From positions 58,495,886-58,559,885 of the forward strand of contig CM049322.1 in NCBI GenBank assembly GCA_026874595.1: 64,000 nucleotides of DNA, read 5' to 3'. This DNA is from Sipunculus nudus. Its lineage: Eukaryota > Annelida > Sipuncula > Golfingiida > Sipunculidae. Within the stretch, counting starts at the first letter, position 1. The number at the start of each line of letters is the position of its first letter. Both the position numbers and the translations under genes were made by a program. A model generated the notes under the pieces. It searched no databases and was not told the DNA's origin. It saw nothing but the letters and a program-made list of their open reading frames with translations. Positions 59,716 to 64,000 of the stretch are shown in pieces.

Positions 59716-59737
59716 ATTATTATTATTATTATTATTA
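59678..59737. repeat. (TA)n(TTA)n microsatellite
   Basis: TA tract followed by ATT units, abutting the left end of the LTR-like copy. Confidence 0.9.
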
Positions 59738-60288
59738 CGGAACCTAATAATAACAGATCATGAATCATGAAGAGCATAACATTTTCTTACGGAGATAAAA
59801 AAGTCAGATTCCACAACACTGGGCAGCTTGAAATGTCTAGGGGAATGAATAAAGAAATAATTTTTTTTTTAATAATTATTATTTATTTTTGGACCAATCC
59901 TAACATTACAATACACTAAATCAATACAATTACACAGTATTTAAGACATAACAATAATAAAAATGTACATCACCAGAGTCCGGATCCTAGGCTGTGATTT
60001 CTGGATCCTACAACTGCTACAGTCCAACAATAATCCACGTGAACAGTTCAAGTAAATCTTCCCGGTGAATAGTCCAAATAAATCTCGAAGACAATCTGTT
60101 GTAATTCAGAAGTGAAGTTCAGGTAAAATCCCAAAGGCAAACTGATGACAATCTGTATAAAACATATATAAAGTCTGTATAAAGTCCGTAGAATATCTGT
60201 AACTTTGCAATTATCGGAGAAGGTCCCAAAACTGATGAGAAAGTCGCATCCTTTCATGCCCGCTGTTTTTTTTTTTTTTTTTGTTTTT

Positions 60289-60321
<33 letters not shown>

Positions 60322-60652
60322 GCTATAAACACAGACCCTATTTATTGCTTTTTCATCCGAAGCCCAGAAACTTCCAGCCCGGAACCTTCAACATGAGCGG
60401 TTCCCATAACAACGCACAGGGCCTGCGCCTAAAACGAATAAGAATGTAAAGCACATGTTAAGCTATATAAAATCCTGCGCATAATAAACAAGATGCACTC
60501 TTTTAACTACGCCGGGGATCGGACCCTGGTCGCTAGGGGAGGGCTTCGAGCGATTTTATCACTTTTCCTTACCAAAATCTGGACCACTTCCCGAAAAAGT
60601 CTAATATTTAAAAAATAATAATGAAAAAAAATTAAAATGTAACAGTTTAATT
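59731..60652 (-). mobile_element. Diverged LTR related to the solo LTR at 16037
   Basis: From 'attacggaacct' (59735) it follows 16039-16620 in order: 'actgggcagcttgaaatgtctaggggaat', 'cctaacattacaatacactaaatcaatacaattacacagta', 'acacagaccctatttattgctt'. A GTAACA at 60647-60652 may be its right end. I see no target duplication, and the right third is diverged. It includes 'cgccggggatcggaccctggtcg' (60510), which resembles the box B region of SINE family 2. A long T tract and (CT)n lie at 60266-60320. It is older than the 16 kb copy. Confidence 0.55.
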
Positions 60653-61730
60653 TGCTTGTAGAATAAAATTTTATCCACATAAAAAGTAAAAGACTTCTTG
60701 TTTGTACCTAATGCATGTTTGTGCGTTGTCACATATATTTTCATTGCAGTTAGGGCATGCAGTACATGTATTTACACAGTACTATACCAACTGTGATCTG
60801 ATTAATCTGTGTGTTACCAATCTCTGTGGAATATTTACTTAAGGAAAATCCATATCACTGTTAATAGTTTAATGTAATCTAAAGTATGGTAACACATTGA
60901 TCAGCTCAGTGAAAATCAGGAGTAATCTTAAACGTTTTTGTTTTCCTCCCAAGTCACATATTTAGATACGCCAAATAAAAGTATTCTACTGCAAATAGAT
61001 GCATATACACTTTACTTAAGGTGATAGGTAACCATAACCATGTTATCTGACCGAAAACTTGTTTTAATTTCGTAATAATAATAATAATAATAATAAAGCA
61101 ACAGTGACAAATAAAGACGTCACTGTGAACCGTCACTGTGAACCGATCAATTAACTCCCTTCTCCTTGTTATGCACTCACCGGGCCTGTGCTTAAAAATT
61201 GCACTTTCACATACCTTATGAAAACAATTTTTTGTTATTTCTGGCTTCCTCCCTATATGTATTAATGAGCTAAGGGTAATTCTGGCTATGAAAGTTCTTG
61301 TAACGTCTCCATCAAGGTTGTATGAACTTATTTATCAAAAACTTGTTTGTAAACACAGCTTTGTTGACAAACGGGAACACATGTATGCGAATGTAGCAAG
61401 GTCGCTTGTTGCAAAACGTCATCTGCAAAGCTCTAGCTTATCTGGCTTGCCGCCAGATGCGTTTGTTGAATTGTTTTGATTGTGTTTGCGGGAACCACAT
61501 ATTATTAATACGTTGATATAAACAAAACAAGCAGCCTGTATGCGGTGATACCCACGTTTTCCTGCCTATATTTAAAATAGCTCCAAGGGATAACAAAGGT
61601 CAGATAGGGGATTGGGCCACTTTAACAGGGATACATACGCATAAATTTCTCTGACTTTGTTCTGTGCGCGACGTTAAATGTTCATGTTATGTCAAGTGGG
61701 TCGGACACATGACCGTCACTGTTATCACAG
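60653..61730. other. Gene-free stretch
   Basis: Contains an (ATA)n tract at 61075-61096 and a frame of 63 codons (61288-61479) with no recognised domain. Nothing else is supported. Confidence 0.4.
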
Positions 61731-63830
61731 CTATTTAAGCCACACCTTTCTCCCAAACCTTTATCTTTCGGATATGACTCAACTACCAAGTAGGAGAAGA
61801 ATCCTACAGATTTTGATGTCACAAGGTCAAAGGTCAGGGTCACAGGATCCACTTCTTTAAAAAGGTTGTGGACACATTTCAAGCTAGACTTTACATTCCA
61901 AAACTTCCAGCATTAACATATCACTTCTCTGCCAAAAGGGGAACAGACCTGTTGATTTTGAGGTCAAAGGTCAGGTTCACAGCACCCACTTCCTGCGTGG
62001 AGTCATTTTAAGACAAACGTTTCAACCTATACCTTCGATCTATCATATATGGCTTACCTACCAATAGGGGAAGAACCCTATTGATGTTGAGTTGAAAAGG
62101 TCAGAGGTCAAGGTCACAGTACTTAATTGTTCCAAAGGCTTGTGAACATATTTCAAGTTAAAATGTTCATCCCGAACCTTCAGTATTGCAAATATGCCCC
62201 ATCTTTGCATCACTCATTTTGATTCAAACTTCATATTTATTGGTCTCTTTGCTTGAAGAAATGACACTGATTTCGGGGCAAGCTGGTCAGGAGGTTAAAG
62301 GTTGCGGGTCAAAGTTATTCACACATTGGTTACCAAGTTTTTACTCCAGTTTTAAGTGGTTAGTAGTTTAAGTGATTAGTAGGTACCCATCACTCTAGAA
62401 AGAATCAAATTGATATGCCGGCAAAAAGTCATAGGTCAGGGATCTTCAGAACATAAACTGACATTGTAGACCATCTCTGTTTTTCTTGTTTATACCATTG
62501 CACTCCAACTGGTACATCTCACTGTGTGGCCGTAATTGTGAGGGACACTTGTGATATAAAAAAAAATTATAAACTTATTTATTTTACATGGATTGTTCAA
62601 ATAGTTATTATAACTAATCGAGGCACTCTCCATGGCTCCGGTGATGGCGTTCGGTAGTCTGCAGAGGTGGAGGAAACCGGAGTACCCGGAGAAAACCACC
62701 GGCCTTGGACGGGCAACTACAACACACTCTCATAGCCACGCCGGGGATCGAACCCGGGTCGCCAGCGGAGATAGCCAAGCGTTTTACCACTCAGCTGTCC
62801 AGGCTGAATCCCTTTGTATGATATGAACATGATAAGTGCATAACTAAAACACTCTGTTGCCCGAAGTATTACTTAATTCTTCAGCTACAGATTTAAAAGA
62901 TGAACGGAACATTTTGCAGTTTATTTTATGGAATCGTAGCAATAAACTTAGTTTTCTAGATATCTAATATTTTGTATACAAATTTTAAGATATAACATCA
63001 AGTGTGTGTTCTGATAATTTGTCGATCTGTACTGGATTTGGATTGCTTTGTTTGTTTGACAAGACTTTAAGTGATGCTTTCTGCATTTCTTTTCTTTCAA
63101 TTAAAACATATTGGACTTATATTTTTTTAAATTTTTTGCATGTCCATAAATCGGATATGAGAGTTTTCTGCCCTGATCGTGCCTTTCGAATTGCTTATGA
63201 CATTCATTACTGTAACATTATATAGAGCAATTGCCACAAGTTTTGTCTCTTATTGGAGACTGTGTGATATCAAGTGTCAGACTTGTCAGAAATCTATTAT
63301 GTCTGCCAGGTAGCCATCTTAGAAATCCTCTTGTCAGTGTAGTTCTCTGATTTTTTTAATGATTAGTCCCTTTAGGAGAAGTTTATTGTCGGATTCCAGA
63401 CCTGTCAGGAATCCAATATAGCCATCAGGTAGCCAGCTTTAAATTCCTTTTGAACATATTTATCAAGAACTTTTAAAGTGAATGCAGTGGTTAGTATAAT
63501 GATGTAATCTTGCAAAGGATCGGGTCAAAGATTTCTTTTAAAATATGACCATCAATTATGAAAGTTCAGTGCAGTTGGTTTGTATTGAATACAAATTCAT
63601 ACAGAGGTACCCGTTTCTCAAAAATTCTTGCATGGATTTCATTGAATCCCATCAAGCAAGCTATGGGATTAGTTCCTGTAAGCTCAACAACCATACAAAT
63701 TGCCTCAGACCATCATGCAACCAGACATGTGATATATATTTCTGTCATCGTAGAAAGTTTCAACAAATAGACCATTTCAGCATCTCACGACTCGCAATGC
63801 ATGCTAGTCAGGGTCAAAGGTCACCATTAC
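61731..63830. repeat. Long interspersed repeat R3, copy 3
   Basis: Collinear with 37100-38960: 'ttttgatg-cacaaggtcaaaggtc', 'attggtaaccaagt-attactccagttttaagtg', 'gttgcccga-gtattact', 'agttcctgt-agctcaacaaccataca' (63671 against 38884). It is interrupted by SINE family 2 copy c, which the 37.8 kb position lacks. Confidence 0.7.
62565..62808 (-). mobile_element. tRNA-derived SINE, family 2, copy c
   Basis: The best-preserved copy. The minus-strand head is CTGGACAGCTGAGTGGTAAAACGC, with box B GGGTTCGATCCCCGG at about 62744. The body is 'ggtggttttctccgg' and 'gagccatggagagtgcctcg', with the tail 'aatccatgtaaaataaataag'. It is inserted in repeat R3 copy 3; the matching place in copy 1 (about 37835) is uninterrupted. 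Confidence 0.78.
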
Positions 63831-64000
63831 CAAAACACGTTCCTAGAGCAGACACGTGCAAGGCAGAAATGGCGGAACGTCACGTTCCAACCCTTTCTAT
63901 ATATCTATTAATATTTTCAGTCGACGCCTCCCATAGACAATTGCATCCTTAATAAGTGTTACACATTGCCCCTAAGCAGGTTAGAGCTTTTCTGCTGGCC

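Noticed and set aside
63545-63952. 135-codon frame at the right end
   Set aside because: It runs through the tail of repeat R3, which at the equivalent place in copy 1 (38700-38960) is not open in the same way.

Overview
The window is eukaryotic nuclear DNA from an animal. It is AT-rich, with GT-AG introns, very abundant (TA)n and (CT)n microsatellites, tRNA-derived SINEs, a solo LTR and hAT-like transposon remains. The gene content (tandem C-type-lectin-domain receptors, a CARD protein, a stand-alone EEP-family hydrolase) and the long 'ggtcaaggtcac'-rich interspersed repeats suggest a lophotrochozoan, most probably a bivalve mollusc. The species is an inference and is not proven by the sequence.

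Layout. Bases 1-14000 hold a cluster of secreted or membrane C-type-lectin-like domain (CTLD) genes. Gene B (minus, 2500 down to 1, running off the window) has a signal peptide followed by alternating short-type and long-type CTLDs. Gene A (plus, 8037-12506) has a signal peptide, one short-type and one long-type CTLD, a Ser/Thr/Pro-rich stalk, a transmembrane helix and a tiny tail. A decayed copy of gene A's first exon lies at 5842-6042. Gene C (minus, 13512-14000) is a broken relative of gene B. Each CTLD is split over two exons and every extracellular intron is phase 1. The segment 2.4-5.35 kb is duplicated at 13.86-18.2 kb. The second copy has since received two SINE insertions, a solo LTR and a minisatellite expansion.

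From 18 to 36.7 kb I see no convincing host gene. The stretch is built from old overlapping duplications, a 1.9 kb element with arrayed CATCGGG/CCCGATG motifs (24.1-26.0 kb), and a 3.9 kb hAT-like element with an 8-bp target duplication (29.5-33.4 kb). That element carries its own nested LINE 3' end. From 36.7 to 39.15 kb is a long interspersed repeat.

A two-exon EEP (DNase I-like) gene lies at 39319-40592, with a tandemly duplicated C-terminal segment. It is followed by a decayed transposon ORF fragment (Ulp1-like plus PHD, minus), a 2 kb element with about 165-bp inverted ends (42.95-44.99 kb), a LINE endonuclease relic and SINEs.

From 47907 to 56804 (plus) eight exons in one consistent phase describe a two-transmembrane protein with a C-terminal CARD. 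It carries a one-base frameshift and two in-frame stops, so it looks like a young pseudogene or a gene with unusual processing. The rest, 56.8-64 kb, is repeats: microsatellites, a second diverged LTR copy, a SINE, and a second copy of the 2 kb interspersed repeat. The CTLD receptors and the CARD protein would fit pattern recognition and innate signalling, but nothing in the window links them directly.
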